Shown: positions 1 to 7,160, numbered from the stretch's first letter. The stretch: DNA of 59,709 nt from Planctomycetota bacterium (GCA_021776805.1 JAJFFD010000098.1:1-59709); one strand, 5' to 3'. The notes: generated from the letters alone by a model not told the origin. Translations and numbers: made by a program.

Positions 1-156
1 GCTGGTGTACTTGGCGTTTTGTCGGCCAATTACGATATAATCATGATGGCTATAGCATTTACTGGTTTGTTGGTTGGTGCAGTGTTTAAGTATCTTCACT
101 ATAGGCTGGAAAGAAAAAGGCACGATAAGGAAGATAGCCAGCGTGACGGAGCTTAA
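1..156 (+). CDS. holin-like small membrane protein, 5' end missing
   Basis: The reading frame is open from base 1 and stops at 154-156, so the start lies outside the window. The visible 51 residues begin with one hydrophobic helix (roughly residues 2-29 of the fragment) and end in a highly charged tail rich in Arg, Lys, Asp and Glu. This is the build of small class II phage holins that permeabilise the inner membrane. It overlaps the GTG start of the next gene, and an endolysin follows two genes on. The holin role is inferred from shape and position, and a TM protein of another kind is possible. Confidence 0.6.
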   Translation, partial: AGVLGVLSANYDIIMMAIAFTGLLVGAVFKYLHYRLERKRHDKEDSQRDGA

Positions 157-760
157 AACATCACATTACTTGAAACAGCGATCAGATGGTCGCATTGAAC
201 CAGCAAAGCCATTTGTATACAAGACTGACGCGTCAAGCGGAACTGTTTTAACTAGCGATGGAAGCGGCAATGCTGATTTTGCTGCCATAAAGCAAGGGTG
301 GTCGCCGGTCGGAACTGAAACAGCTAGCGGTGATACATCATTGACTGTAACTGGTGTTCCAAGTGACGCGACACAGATAATGGTTGTGCTGAATAGGTTG
401 ACAGGCTCCGCATCCGCCGAAGTTCCATCTATAAAATTCGGCCTAGGTGCGGCACCAGTTGCGTCCGGTTATGTTACTAATATAACAGCGTCAAACAATT
501 CATCCGTACAGCGCACAACCGGCATTGAATTGGCCACAGGAAATATAGGAGCTTCTGTGTTAATCGTCCATATGCATTTTACGAAAGTTGGGAATTTTTG
601 GGCAACAAGTGGCGCATGGTCAAATGTAAATCCAGCTACACCCTTTTCAGCACTATTTTCATCCAGCTATGATACTGGCGGTAGTGATGTTGATAGGGTT
701 AATATATCGCTAAATGTGGGAACTTTCGACAGCGGTGATTTTAGCGTGTATTCTCAATAG
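143..760 (+). CDS. fibre-associated or adhesin-like virion protein
   Basis: I chose the GTG at 143, which overlaps the upstream stop and has an AAGGA-type ribosome site 11 nt before it. The product is 205 aa. The N-terminal stretch (YLKQRSDGRIEPAKPF) resembles small phage virion proteins that carry a YLxQRxDGRI element. The rest is rich in Ser, Thr, Gly and Val with predicted beta strands and no catalytic motif. Its place just before the endolysin, at the end of the tail-fibre cluster, suits a fibre tip, a fibre accessory protein or an adhesin. Function is inferred from composition and position. Confidence 0.5.
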   Translation: MTELKTSHYLKQRSDGRIEPAKPFVYKTDASSGTVLTSDGSGNADFAAIKQGWSPVGTETASGDTSLTVTGVPSDATQIMVVLNRLTGSASAEVPSIKFGLGAAPVASGYVTNITASNNSSVQRTTGIELATGNIGASVLIVHMHFTKVGNFWATSGAWSNVNPATPFSALFSSSYDTGGSDVDRVNISLNVGTFDSGDFSVYSQ

Positions 761-768
761 GTGATTGT

Positions 769-1299
769 GTGAATATAGACCAAATAATCAGTGATATAAT
801 TCGTCGTGAAGGCGGCTTTGTAAATCACCCCAACGATAAGGGTGGTCCGACAAAATATGGTATCACAAAGCACGCTCTTGCTGAATATTTCAACAGGGAT
901 ATAGCTGATATAACCATTGAAGATGTTCGCGGTGTAACAAAAGAATTAGCCGCTGATATTTACGAGGAAAAATACTGGCGCAAACCAAAAATTGACAGGC
1001 TACCAAAACAGGTGCAGCCGTTTTTACTTGATAGCTCGGTTAATCACGGACCGGATGACCCGATATTGTTTGTTCAGCGTGTGTGTAATGGGGCTGAGAT
1101 AGCCGACCTTGCCATTGATGGTGTGGCAGGACCAGCGACACGCAAAGCGGCTCATGACGCGCAGGAAATCATGGGTGATTGGTTTTTGAAGGCGTTGATT
1201 GAAGAACGATCGAACTATTACAAGCGGATTGTGGCAGAAGATGCGACACAGGCGGTTTTCCTTGAAGGGTGGCTTGCGCGCTTGACGGAGTTTGGGTGA
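769..1299 (+). CDS. endolysin, glycoside hydrolase family 108
   Basis: This 176-aa protein cuts peptidoglycan glycan strands at the end of infection. Residues 12-17 (RREGGF) are the GH108 signature, and Glu14 is the expected catalytic acid. The motif KGGPTKYGIT (residues 25-34) and a C-terminal peptidoglycan-binding-type half (DGVAGPATRKA) follow, as in the family. No signal peptide or membrane helix is visible, so export would need a holin. The start is GTG at 769. The stop overlaps the ATG of the next gene (ATGA), which indicates translational coupling. Confidence 0.9.
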   Translation: MNIDQIISDIIRREGGFVNHPNDKGGPTKYGITKHALAEYFNRDIADITIEDVRGVTKELAADIYEEKYWRKPKIDRLPKQVQPFLLDSSVNHGPDDPILFVQRVCNGAEIADLAIDGVAGPATRKAAHDAQEIMGDWFLKALIEERSNYYKRIVAEDATQAVFLEGWLARLTEFG

Positions 1300-1844
1300 T
1301 GAGGTTGTTTAGTAAAATTATCGGCGGCGGCTTAACTGAGACTGTTAAGGGTATAGCTGGGGTATTCACGCCAAACAAAGAGGCACAATCACAGCGTGAC
1401 GCTGAAGCTCGTGCTGCGTCAATGGTCCAGTATGCTGCGGAATTTAACGTACATGCAAATAGAAACTGGTTTGACAGTATTGTAGATGGTTTGAACAGGC
1501 TTGTTCGTCCCATTATGGCGTATAGTGTTATAGGTTTTTTCGGTGTTGTTATTTATGATGTAGATTTGGCAATGAAAGCTATACAAAGTCTTGCTATTGT
1601 TCCTACTGGCATGTGGGCTTTGCTGTCTATAATTGTGACATTCTATTTTGGGGGCAGGATGCATTTAAAGGGAAAGCAGTTTTTGGTAACAAAAGCCCAG
1701 CTTGAGGCATCTAAGTCTATGGCTGAATTGCGAAAAGATAACGCTGATACCGTTAGCGCGGATGAGTATGTAAATTCAATGAGCGACACAAAAAAGACGC
1801 TCCCAAACAATGTTATTCTTGAATGGAAGCGCCGGAGGGGTTAG
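1299..1844 (+). CDS. three-helix GTA-type holin
   Basis: The 181-aa product matches the pattern of the gene-transfer-agent 3TM holin family: a short amphipathic N-terminus, an Arg-rich segment (QSQRDAEARAAS, about residues 29-40), hydrophobic stretches near residues 63-84 and 95-116, and a charged C-terminus. It starts at the ATG that overlaps the endolysin stop, so lysin and holin are probably co-translated. It should form membrane lesions that release the GH108 enzyme. The family assignment is from memory of its sequence pattern. This is the second holin-like gene of the cassette. Confidence 0.75.
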   Translation: MRLFSKIIGGGLTETVKGIAGVFTPNKEAQSQRDAEARAASMVQYAAEFNVHANRNWFDSIVDGLNRLVRPIMAYSVIGFFGVVIYDVDLAMKAIQSLAIVPTGMWALLSIIVTFYFGGRMHLKGKQFLVTKAQLEASKSMAELRKDNADTVSADEYVNSMSDTKKTLPNNVILEWKRRRG

Positions 1845-2054
1845 GTGTTGTTGGTTACTATTAGGTGGTGTTAACTAATAAAATAGTGTATCTCCCCTTG
1901 TGACCTGCTTAAAGATCACATTGACCACACGATAAGGGTGTCTCATTAAGTATAATCTTGCTATAATTTTAGCAAGTATGTGAAATCTTGATCGGTATAT
2001 TTTATATGGTGGTGATTGCCAAAAGTAGCCTATGTTAGAATATACGGTCCACAT
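1845..2054. other. intergenic region between convergent genes, with an inverted repeat
   Basis: These 210 bases separate the rightward lysis genes from the leftward block. No ORF is convincing here. A perfect 7-bp inverted repeat (CTTGCTA, 1957-1963, with TAGCAAG, 1970-1976) flanks an AT-rich centre. Neither side has a U-tract, so it is not a standard terminator. A TGCTATAAT string (extended -10-like) lies inside it but has no good -35. Confidence 0.4.
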
Positions 2055-2345
2055 CTAACAACACACCAGTATGTCAGCCTCGTTGGCTGCAACTACAAGG
2101 TTCTGTCTTGTGCGAATTGTCATTGTACCAAGTCTATCAGCTGCCGCCAAAACGTCATAAACTATGATTTTCAGATCATCGGTAATAATACCAAAAGTTT
2201 TAACCCCGTTCTTTAGGCCATAAAGAAAAATTCGCGCCGATACGACGCTGTCAATGTCCCATAAAATATCAGCATCACCATTGCTGAACATTTCGTCCAT
2301 TGTCTTGATAACTGCCTTAGATTGCGTTTGTGTGAATTTTAGCAT
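2055..2345 (-). CDS. small protein of unknown function with its own promoter
   Basis: The 96-aa product is not recognised. It has a mixed alpha/beta look (DSVVSARIFLYGLKNG, then a hydrophobic DDLKIIVYDVLAAAD stretch) and two C-terminal cysteines. The ATG at 2345 is preceded by two GGA-type sites (GGAAAAGGAAAGG). It is the most distal leftward gene but has a near-consensus promoter immediately upstream, so it is probably expressed separately from the replication block. Confidence 0.6.
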   Translation of the reverse strand: MLKFTQTQSKAVIKTMDEMFSNGDADILWDIDSVVSARIFLYGLKNGVKTFGIITDDLKIIVYDVLAAADRLGTMTIRTRQNLVVAANEADILVCC

Positions 2346-2377
2346 AACCTTATTACCTTTCCTTTTCCAATAACCAA

Positions 2378-2406
2378 TATATAGCGCACACCTAACCTAT
2401 AGTCAA
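2378..2406 (-). promoter_or_regulatory. sigma70-type promoter for the 2055-2345 gene
   Basis: On the minus strand, TTGACT (2406-2401) and TATATA (2383-2378) are separated by exactly 17 nt. The start codon is 33 nt past the -10 box. Two tandem 18-bp repeats lie directly upstream of the -35 box. Confidence 0.7.
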
Positions 2407-2412
2407 GGATTA

Positions 2413-2454
2413 TTTTTAGCTTATTGTGTTGTACTGTTTTTAGCTTATTGTGTT
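2413..2454 (-). repeat. tandem 18-bp direct repeats upstream of a promoter
   Basis: An identical 18-mer (minus strand AACACAATAAGCTAAAAA) occurs at 2413-2430 and 2437-2454, a 24-bp repeat period. It sits 6 bp upstream of the -35 box of the 2378-2406 promoter. This is where an activator, or repeated operators, would bind. It lies between the stop of the next upstream gene (2466) and the promoter. Confidence 0.65.
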
Positions 2455-2465
2455 ACCGAACGGGG

Positions 2466-2690
2466 TTAGAGGATACTAACTTGGCCATAAGTTTCTTTGT
2501 TCATGCCTTTTAGTGTTGATATAAGCTCATGGTTATATGTTTCTTCTGTAAATCCTACGCCTTTTAATTTTAAATCATTTTTCAGAACACACATAGCTAT
2601 TTTTCGCCAAGATGGTGCGCGATTTGTACTTTCCAGTAACTTAGGCAGCTTATCCGGTATTCCATTAGAATAGCACCTGTTGACCCACAT
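2466..2690 (-). CDS. stand-alone copy of the C-terminal domain of the PP-loop PAPS-reductase-like protein
   Basis: The 74-aa product contains PSWRKIAMCVLKND, which aligns with HSWKRFAITILKND near the C-terminus of the PP-loop protein encoded at 3941-5284, and then KGVGFT against KYMGLAP. The N-terminal WVNRCYSNGIPD segment is also typical of DUF3440-associated proteins. I chose the ATG at 2690, which overlaps the upstream gene by 26 nt. An ATG at 2780 in the same frame would give 104 aa but overlap it by 116 nt. It probably partners the large PP-loop protein. No catalytic motif is visible. Confidence 0.65.
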   Translation of the reverse strand: MWVNRCYSNGIPDKLPKLLESTNRAPSWRKIAMCVLKNDLKLKGVGFTEETYNHELISTLKGMNKETYGQVSIL

Positions 2691-3078
2691 CGTCTCGTAT
2701 GCCTTTACGCGCTGCGTAGTCTGTTTCCCAACCCCTAACTGCTGCAATTGCTTGTCCGTTTGCCAAAAATCTCTGCTCATCGGTTAATTTACCCCACGCT
2801 ATCCTAGTAATGTTTTCTGGTATCATTAAAGCCAAAGCGCACGCCGCATGACCTATCCAAGCCTTTTTATTTAGAGTGTGGTCAGTCAATGCATTCTCGC
2901 AGCTATAAGGCCACTCAACAACAACCCTTTTCATATATCTACCGTATAATTCATGGTTGCCGGTAAAGTCTATAGCTTTCTGTAATGCTTCTTTTTTGTC
3001 ACTAACCTCACCCCACATATTATGCTTAATTTCCTCCCATAAATTTACAGGGTGATAAACCCTAGGAAACTTCTGCAT
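2665..3078 (-). CDS. conserved tryptophan-rich phage protein of the PP-loop/ParB module
   Basis: The 137-aa protein belongs to an uncharacterised phage family that I recognise from its pattern HPVNLWEEIKHNMWGE, HELYGRYMKRVV, ENALTD and LNKKAWIGHAACALA, often found near ParB-like and PAPS-reductase-like genes. The ATG at 3078 has a GCGAGG ribosome site 6-7 nt before it and overlaps the ParB-like stop by 17 nt. A TTG at 3120 is an alternative start. No enzymatic motif is evident. The overlapping stops and starts on both sides point to coupled translation with the module. Confidence 0.7.
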   Translation of the reverse strand: MQKFPRVYHPVNLWEEIKHNMWGEVSDKKEALQKAIDFTGNHELYGRYMKRVVVEWPYSCENALTDHTLNKKAWIGHAACALALMIPENITRIAWGKLTDEQRFLANGQAIAAVRGWETDYAARKGIRDDVGQQVLF

Positions 3079-3583
3079 CCCAAGCCTCGCTAAAGTCTTT
3101 ATCTTGAAACAAGCTTGCAAGCCCTGTTATCTGTTTCATGCGCAGCAATTCATCAGGCGACATACCAATGTGCTTGCAAATCCATCTATCACCCTTGCCC
3201 ATCTCAACAAGCTCGGTAACGATGTTGCTCATAAGCTCAATGTTGTGACTACCTCTAGCCCTATTGTGCCTAATGGTTGACGCCATGCGGTCAGAGATAG
3301 CCTTGTCAAGTACCACGCAAGGCAATATACCACCTTCGCGCTCTCTAATGCGCTCGCTGTTCTTTAGGGTTAAAAATCTGTGAAAACCGTCAACAACAAT
3401 ATACATGTCGTTTTCTTTATCGTGTACAGTTACGACCGGCTGCGTATAACCATCTTCCCAAATCGATGTTTCCAATAGTGCCATTTCTGGCGGCGCTACG
3501 GCGTTGGGGTTATAGTCATTTGCTGTTATCTTCTCTATCGGAACACCAATAACATTATACACTGGTGATTTATATTCACTCAT
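3062..3583 (-). CDS. ParB/sulfiredoxin-fold protein (IbrB-like)
   Basis: The 173-aa product carries a ParB N-terminal-type domain. PIEKIT and NDYNPNAVAPPEM (about 15-34) are the entry strand and helix, and VVDGFHR (63-69) is the DGxHR nucleotide-binding signature shared by ParB-like nucleases, sulfiredoxin and free-serine kinases. A helical C-terminal region (about 110-165) follows. The ATG at 3583 overlaps the cupin stop (ATGAGTGA). In E. coli the related IbrB is encoded beside IbrA, a PP-loop protein, and the same pairing occurs here with a cupin between them. The reaction is not predictable from sequence: nuclease, NTPase or kinase chemistry is possible. Confidence 0.8.
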   Translation of the reverse strand: MSEYKSPVYNVIGVPIEKITANDYNPNAVAPPEMALLETSIWEDGYTQPVVTVHDKENDMYIVVDGFHRFLTLKNSERIREREGGILPCVVLDKAISDRMASTIRHNRARGSHNIELMSNIVTELVEMGKGDRWICKHIGMSPDELLRMKQITGLASLFQDKDFSEAWDAEVS

Positions 3584-3944
3584 AGCTACCATCCTCGCCG
3601 TGAACTTCATCGCCCTTTAGTGGCGGATTGAAAATTGATATTAAAACAACATCGGTAAATGCCGTAAAAAGATGATCATCGTGGTTGTCTAACATGTACA
3701 TATCATCCGGTCCAATTTGATGTCGGTCTCCGTTTTCCAGATTGGTTAAAACACCATAACCACTAACGCAATAGCAGGCCTCTAGGTGCTTTTTGTAACG
3801 CCAATGATGCGGGCCGCCTTTTGGTATTACTGTTTTGCACACGCCGAAGCCCATTTTATGTTTCTTTGTCACCATTCTGAATGACAGAAATGCGCTGTCC
3901 GGTGACACAACGCATGGTGACCTTGTTGCTGATACTACTTTCAT
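3576..3944 (-). CDS. ectoine-synthase-like cupin (EctC family)
   Basis: The 122-aa product matches L-ectoine synthase along its length, including the C-terminal NEVHxEDGSY element (here DEVHGEDGSYE). The three EctC metal ligands are present at the same spacing: Glu55, Tyr83 and His91 (Glu57/Tyr85/His93 in EctC). Other pocket positions are kept (Ser21, Arg23, Thr38, Tyr50, His53, Phe105, Glu113, His115), while Trp, Asn and Cys positions become Phe19, Cys36 and Ser103; EctC numbering is from memory. Known EctC cyclises N-acetyl-diaminobutyrate to ectoine, but no ectA or ectB is visible. The gene overlaps both neighbours by 4-8 nt, so an altered substrate within the PP-loop/ParB module is likely. 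Confidence 0.75.
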   Translation of the reverse strand: MKVVSATRSPCVVSPDSAFLSFRMVTKKHKMGFGVCKTVIPKGGPHHWRYKKHLEACYCVSGYGVLTNLENGDRHQIGPDDMYMLDNHDDHLFTAFTDVVLISIFNPPLKGDEVHGEDGSYE

Positions 3945-5284
3945 TTTTTCCTTCCCACGCTTTTATATTTTTCCATTATTTGCCTTTGTCTGGCGGCTTG
4001 ATCTTTTGTAGGCGCTAGGCCCATATATTTACAGGTATGGTCATTCTTCAAGATAGTTATAGCAAACCTTTTCCAAGAATGCACCATTGAATTGTGCTTT
4101 GTTAAAAAATCTACATGATCGGGCGCGGGCAATATTTTAACGCGATGCAAATCTTTTCTACCATGTGCCGTAAATCCGTTTAGTGTGAACTTAACGCCGT
4201 TTTCCCTTAGCTCTTTTATGGTTTCCTGATATAACCCGCGCCCGGTCCTTGCCCAATATTTAAGCGCCTGAACAAAGCGCGTCCTAAAATTTTCGGCAGT
4301 GCCATCAGGTAAGGTTTTTAGCAGGAACTTAACAAAGCTTTTCCATGTATGACCCTCAGGCAGCTTGATTGATTTATAATCCAGCTGCTTACCGTAAGTC
4401 GCTGTAAAATTGGCACCATTAACCCTAGAGCATAGACGCGCCCATATGTGAGGGTCAATAACCCTGTACATATTTAAACTAGATTTGGCCTCGCTCATAA
4501 ATGGAGACGCAACACGCATTGTAGCGATAGGCAAGTTTGCCCGATAAAATACATCGTACAATTTATTGTAATCCCATTCATATTTAGCATTGGCTACCCA
4601 AATATCATCCGTTTTCCAATCATATATTGGATAACAGTTGTGGACGTTATCGGTATTTTTCTTGGTCCACATTCTGCCTTTTAAGGTATCTTTTCTATCA
4701 TTCATGATAGCTCTAAACCTGTTAAGGCTTTCTTGTGTTCTAATACCTATCAGGTTTGCGGTCGTTTTGCCCTGCGAATACCATTCTGCGAAGCCGTCCC
4801 AAAAATGCTCATAGCTCATGTCTTCCTCAAAGAAAGTCATGTTATGCTTTTCAATATGATTTTCCCAAGTGACAACATAGTCTCTATCTGGCCTATCCTG
4901 TACCCAATACTCTCTATCCGCATTACCCCAAGCCTGCCAATCTGAATGGTACACACTAACGGTACATGGCAGGGTTACAGGTAGGCAGCACCAATATATA
5001 TCCAAGATATCACGATTTGCATCAAGCATACGCAACATAAAGTCGGTTGTCATTTGATAATTGGCTTCATTGTCCATAATTTGAATGCCAATGCGCCTGT
5101 CGGGACAATTTTTCCGAACATAGTCTATAATCAGGTTAAGTAAAACACCGCTGTCTTTACCGCCAGAAAAAGAGACATAAACCCTTTCAAAATTATCAAA
5201 TATAAAATCAAGCCTGTCTTGGGTTTCATCCCAAACATTGCGACCAACATAAACCCTAGATACGTTGTATTCCTTATTATCCAT
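3941..5284 (-). CDS. PP-loop ATPase, phosphoadenosine-phosphosulfate-reductase-like with DUF3440 C-terminus (IbrA-like)
   Basis: The 447-aa protein has the PP-loop SFSGGKDSG at residues 38-46, which in this superfamily splits ATP to AMP and pyrophosphate to activate a substrate. A PAPS-reductase-like domain continues to about residue 260 (DWKTDDIWVANAKYEWDYNKLYD is typical). The C-terminal half is DUF3440-like and ends in SWKRFAITILKND. It starts at the ATG at 5284, 5 nt after the clamp stop, and ends ATGA-overlapped with the cupin gene. IbrA relatives sit beside ParB-like IbrB genes. A sulfur- or nucleotide-modifying role is inferred, and true sulfate assimilation is unlikely. Confidence 0.85.
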   Translation of the reverse strand: MDNKEYNVSRVYVGRNVWDETQDRLDFIFDNFERVYVSFSGGKDSGVLLNLIIDYVRKNCPDRRIGIQIMDNEANYQMTTDFMLRMLDANRDILDIYWCCLPVTLPCTVSVYHSDWQAWGNADREYWVQDRPDRDYVVTWENHIEKHNMTFFEEDMSYEHFWDGFAEWYSQGKTTANLIGIRTQESLNRFRAIMNDRKDTLKGRMWTKKNTDNVHNCYPIYDWKTDDIWVANAKYEWDYNKLYDVFYRANLPIATMRVASPFMSEAKSSLNMYRVIDPHIWARLCSRVNGANFTATYGKQLDYKSIKLPEGHTWKSFVKFLLKTLPDGTAENFRTRFVQALKYWARTGRGLYQETIKELRENGVKFTLNGFTAHGRKDLHRVKILPAPDHVDFLTKHNSMVHSWKRFAITILKNDHTCKYMGLAPTKDQAARQRQIMEKYKSVGRKK

Positions 5285-5289
5285 ACCAT

Positions 5290-6378
5290 TTACACCGCTT
5301 GCGGCATAACGATAAATGTCTCACTATCAACACCGTCTTGCTTGAAAACCGCTGGAGCTTTTGGGCTTTTATCAAGCTCAATAATTATAATTCCATCTTT
5401 AAGTTGAGATAGTGTAGCAATCAAGTAGTCGCTGTTAAATGAAATTGACGTATCACCAGAAAATTCGCAATCTATTTGATCAATAGCCTCTTCATTGGAA
5501 ACACCAACACCAAGTACGCTAATATTGTTGTCTTTAATGGTAAGAGACACACGCCTGTTTTTTCCATCCGCTAAAATTCGAACTTTTGATATTGCGCTGA
5601 AAAGCTCCTCTTTTCCAGTCCTTACAATAAGATCATTTTTTGGTATAATTCTTTCGTATTGAGGGTATGTCGCATCGATATATTTTGTGCTAATTGTTAC
5701 ATCGCCGCAATTTACTGACACGCCACCCTTTCCTACATTGACAGTAACATCTACTTCTTCGATATGACCTACTATCGATGCAGCTGCATCTTTTGGGATA
5801 ATAAACCCATCAAAAACAACATCTATATCTTGACCAACGATGTGTGAGAGTTGATAGCCGTCGGTGGCGCAAGAATTAACTTTTCCGTCAGATACGTGCA
5901 GATACACCCCATTTAAAGCCAGTTTTGCAACATCACTAGATGCGGCGTGAATTGTCTTCGACAACAACCTCTTTAATTCATTTGCATCAACGTCAACACT
6001 GATATACGGATCAATTTTAAGTTGATGCGGAAAACTATCAAAAGGCAAAGTTCTCAACTTAAACCTACTGCGGCCCTGCTTAACAAGTAAAACATCACCG
6101 TCGAGTTGAATGTTAATCAATTTATCGGCTGATAGCCTGCGCGTTATATCAAACAGTTTTGAAGCGCTTACAGTGGTGTTGCCGGGAATTTCAACGGCAT
6201 CGCATTCGACATTCATTTCAACGCGCATATTCATATCTGTAGATGCAATATGTAGCCCCATATCAGAAGCCGATAAGAGCACGTTTTCTAAAATTGGTAT
6301 GGATACCGTCTTTTTTACGATTGACTTTGCGCTAGCAAGCGCCGCGATAAGTTCACGTTGTTCTATTGAAAATTTCAT
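5290..6378 (-). CDS. dnaN: DNA polymerase III beta subunit, sliding clamp
   Basis: The 362-aa product spans the usual three-domain length of bacterial beta clamps. It has the classic opening (MKFSIEQRELIAAL, then IPILENVLLSA near 27-37), the domain-2 element ATDGYQL (about 172-178) and the domain-3 end FIVMPQ. The very C-terminus reads VMPQAV instead of the usual MPMRL-type end that forms part of the peptide-binding pocket. Clamps tether the polymerase and other factors to DNA. It is co-directional with the PP-loop gene 5 nt downstream. No DNA polymerase gene is seen in the window. Confidence 0.93.
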   Translation of the reverse strand: MKFSIEQRELIAALASAKSIVKKTVSIPILENVLLSASDMGLHIASTDMNMRVEMNVECDAVEIPGNTTVSASKLFDITRRLSADKLINIQLDGDVLLVKQGRSRFKLRTLPFDSFPHQLKIDPYISVDVDANELKRLLSKTIHAASSDVAKLALNGVYLHVSDGKVNSCATDGYQLSHIVGQDIDVVFDGFIIPKDAAASIVGHIEEVDVTVNVGKGGVSVNCGDVTISTKYIDATYPQYERIIPKNDLIVRTGKEELFSAISKVRILADGKNRRVSLTIKDNNISVLGVGVSNEEAIDQIDCEFSGDTSISFNSDYLIATLSQLKDGIIIIELDKSPKAPAVFKQDGVDSETFIVMPQAV

Positions 6379-6407
6379 TTGCGTTCCTTTTGTTTAAGCG
6401 TCGTATA

Positions 6408-6725
6408 CTAAAACGGTATATCATCTTTGTCAAGTGTTAATTCTTCACAAGTTGTTGCATATGCCGTTGCGAAAAGGTGGTATATTTCCTGAGCAGTAAA
6501 TTTGCTTAAATCGGTTTTACCAATCTCTTTTGCATATTGCCCGGCACGCTTAATTCCAACATAAATAGCGTCAATTTCATTCTGTTGCATGGGATTTATT
6601 GCCTTTCCCGCCTTTAAGTTTTCCATAAATTTCACTTGGTGCTTGCGGCTACAAAACTTGACGGACATTGTTCTATCTTTGTAGCCAAAACCACCTGTAG
6701 CGCGATTACACCAGCATTTAGGCAT
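6408..6725 (-). CDS. small zinc-binding protein with an SSB-like C-terminal tip
   Basis: The 105-aa product opens with CWCNRATGGFGYKDR and FCSRKHQ, a four-Cys treble-clef-like cluster of the DUF6511 type known from phages. The middle is helical. The last five residues are DDIPF, identical to the acidic tip by which bacterial SSB recruits repair and replication enzymes. The start ATG overlaps the previous stop (TTA/CAT at 6723-6727), and the sliding clamp gene follows. Binding of SSB-tip receptors is inference from that pentapeptide. Confidence 0.7.
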   Translation of the reverse strand: MPKCWCNRATGGFGYKDRTMSVKFCSRKHQVKFMENLKAGKAINPMQQNEIDAIYVGIKRAGQYAKEIGKTDLSKFTAQEIYHLFATAYATTCEELTLDKDDIPF

Positions 6726-6973
6726 TAATCAATTATTTCATTCTCAACAACATCAAGTACTGTTACGCCCTCTAATATTCCGACCATCCTCTGCCACTCA
6801 TCATGCACACCTTCATCATATGCGCCCTTAATCCTTTCATCATAACTATGGCCAGCTTCTGTAATTTCACTGTCAACAAGATCAATTAAGCGCAACGTCT
6901 TTTCATCAAGCGGCTTCAAACCAAGTTCATCTTTGGCGAATGTTTCAATTCTTTCGCGTGTGTTGTAATCCAT
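6725..6973 (-). CDS. small acidic helical protein, unknown
   Basis: The 82-aa product is acidic and predicted largely helical (ERIETFAKDEL, then LRLIDLVDSEITEAGHSYDE). I chose the ATG at 6973, one base after the upstream stop, with AGGA 8-9 nt before it. An in-frame ATG at 7012 would overlap the upstream gene. Family not recognised. Confidence 0.6.
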   Translation of the reverse strand: MDYNTRERIETFAKDELGLKPLDEKTLRLIDLVDSEITEAGHSYDERIKGAYDEGVHDEWQRMVGILEGVTVLDVVENEIID

Positions 6974-6974
6974 T

Positions 6975-7160
6975 TTATTGTTCCTTATTTGAGTTATTAA
7001 GTAAATCATCATAAGCTAATGTGTGATATTTGCTATGAGAAAAGTCTTGCCATTCTTCACCATATCGCAGCACCCTGTAATGGTTAACAAAACCACCACG
7101 CTTTAACTGTAGTTTGTATTTGCCGTTTTCATATGATTTTACCGTTTTCCAGCATGTCAT
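6975..7160 (-). CDS. small basic protein, unknown
   Basis: The 61-aa product has a beta-rich look (KSYENGKYKLQLKRGGF) and no recognised family. GGAAACGAA just before the ATG at 7160 is a plausible ribosome site. It lies 12 nt after the helicase stop in the same direction. Confidence 0.55.
   Translation of the reverse strand: MTCWKTVKSYENGKYKLQLKRGGFVNHYRVLRYGEEWQDFSHSKYHTLAYDDLLNNSNKEQ

Noticed and set aside
1964..1976. Rightward promoter within the 1957-1976 inverted repeat
   Set aside because: Although TATAAT with an extended -10 is present, no -35 box is found at a usable distance and it would read antisense to the gene at 2055.
3941..5284. Sulfate assimilation enzyme (true PAPS reductase)
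   Set aside because: The protein has a DUF3440-type C-terminus and ParB-like partner, and no other assimilation genes are present, so a dedicated sulfate role is unlikely.
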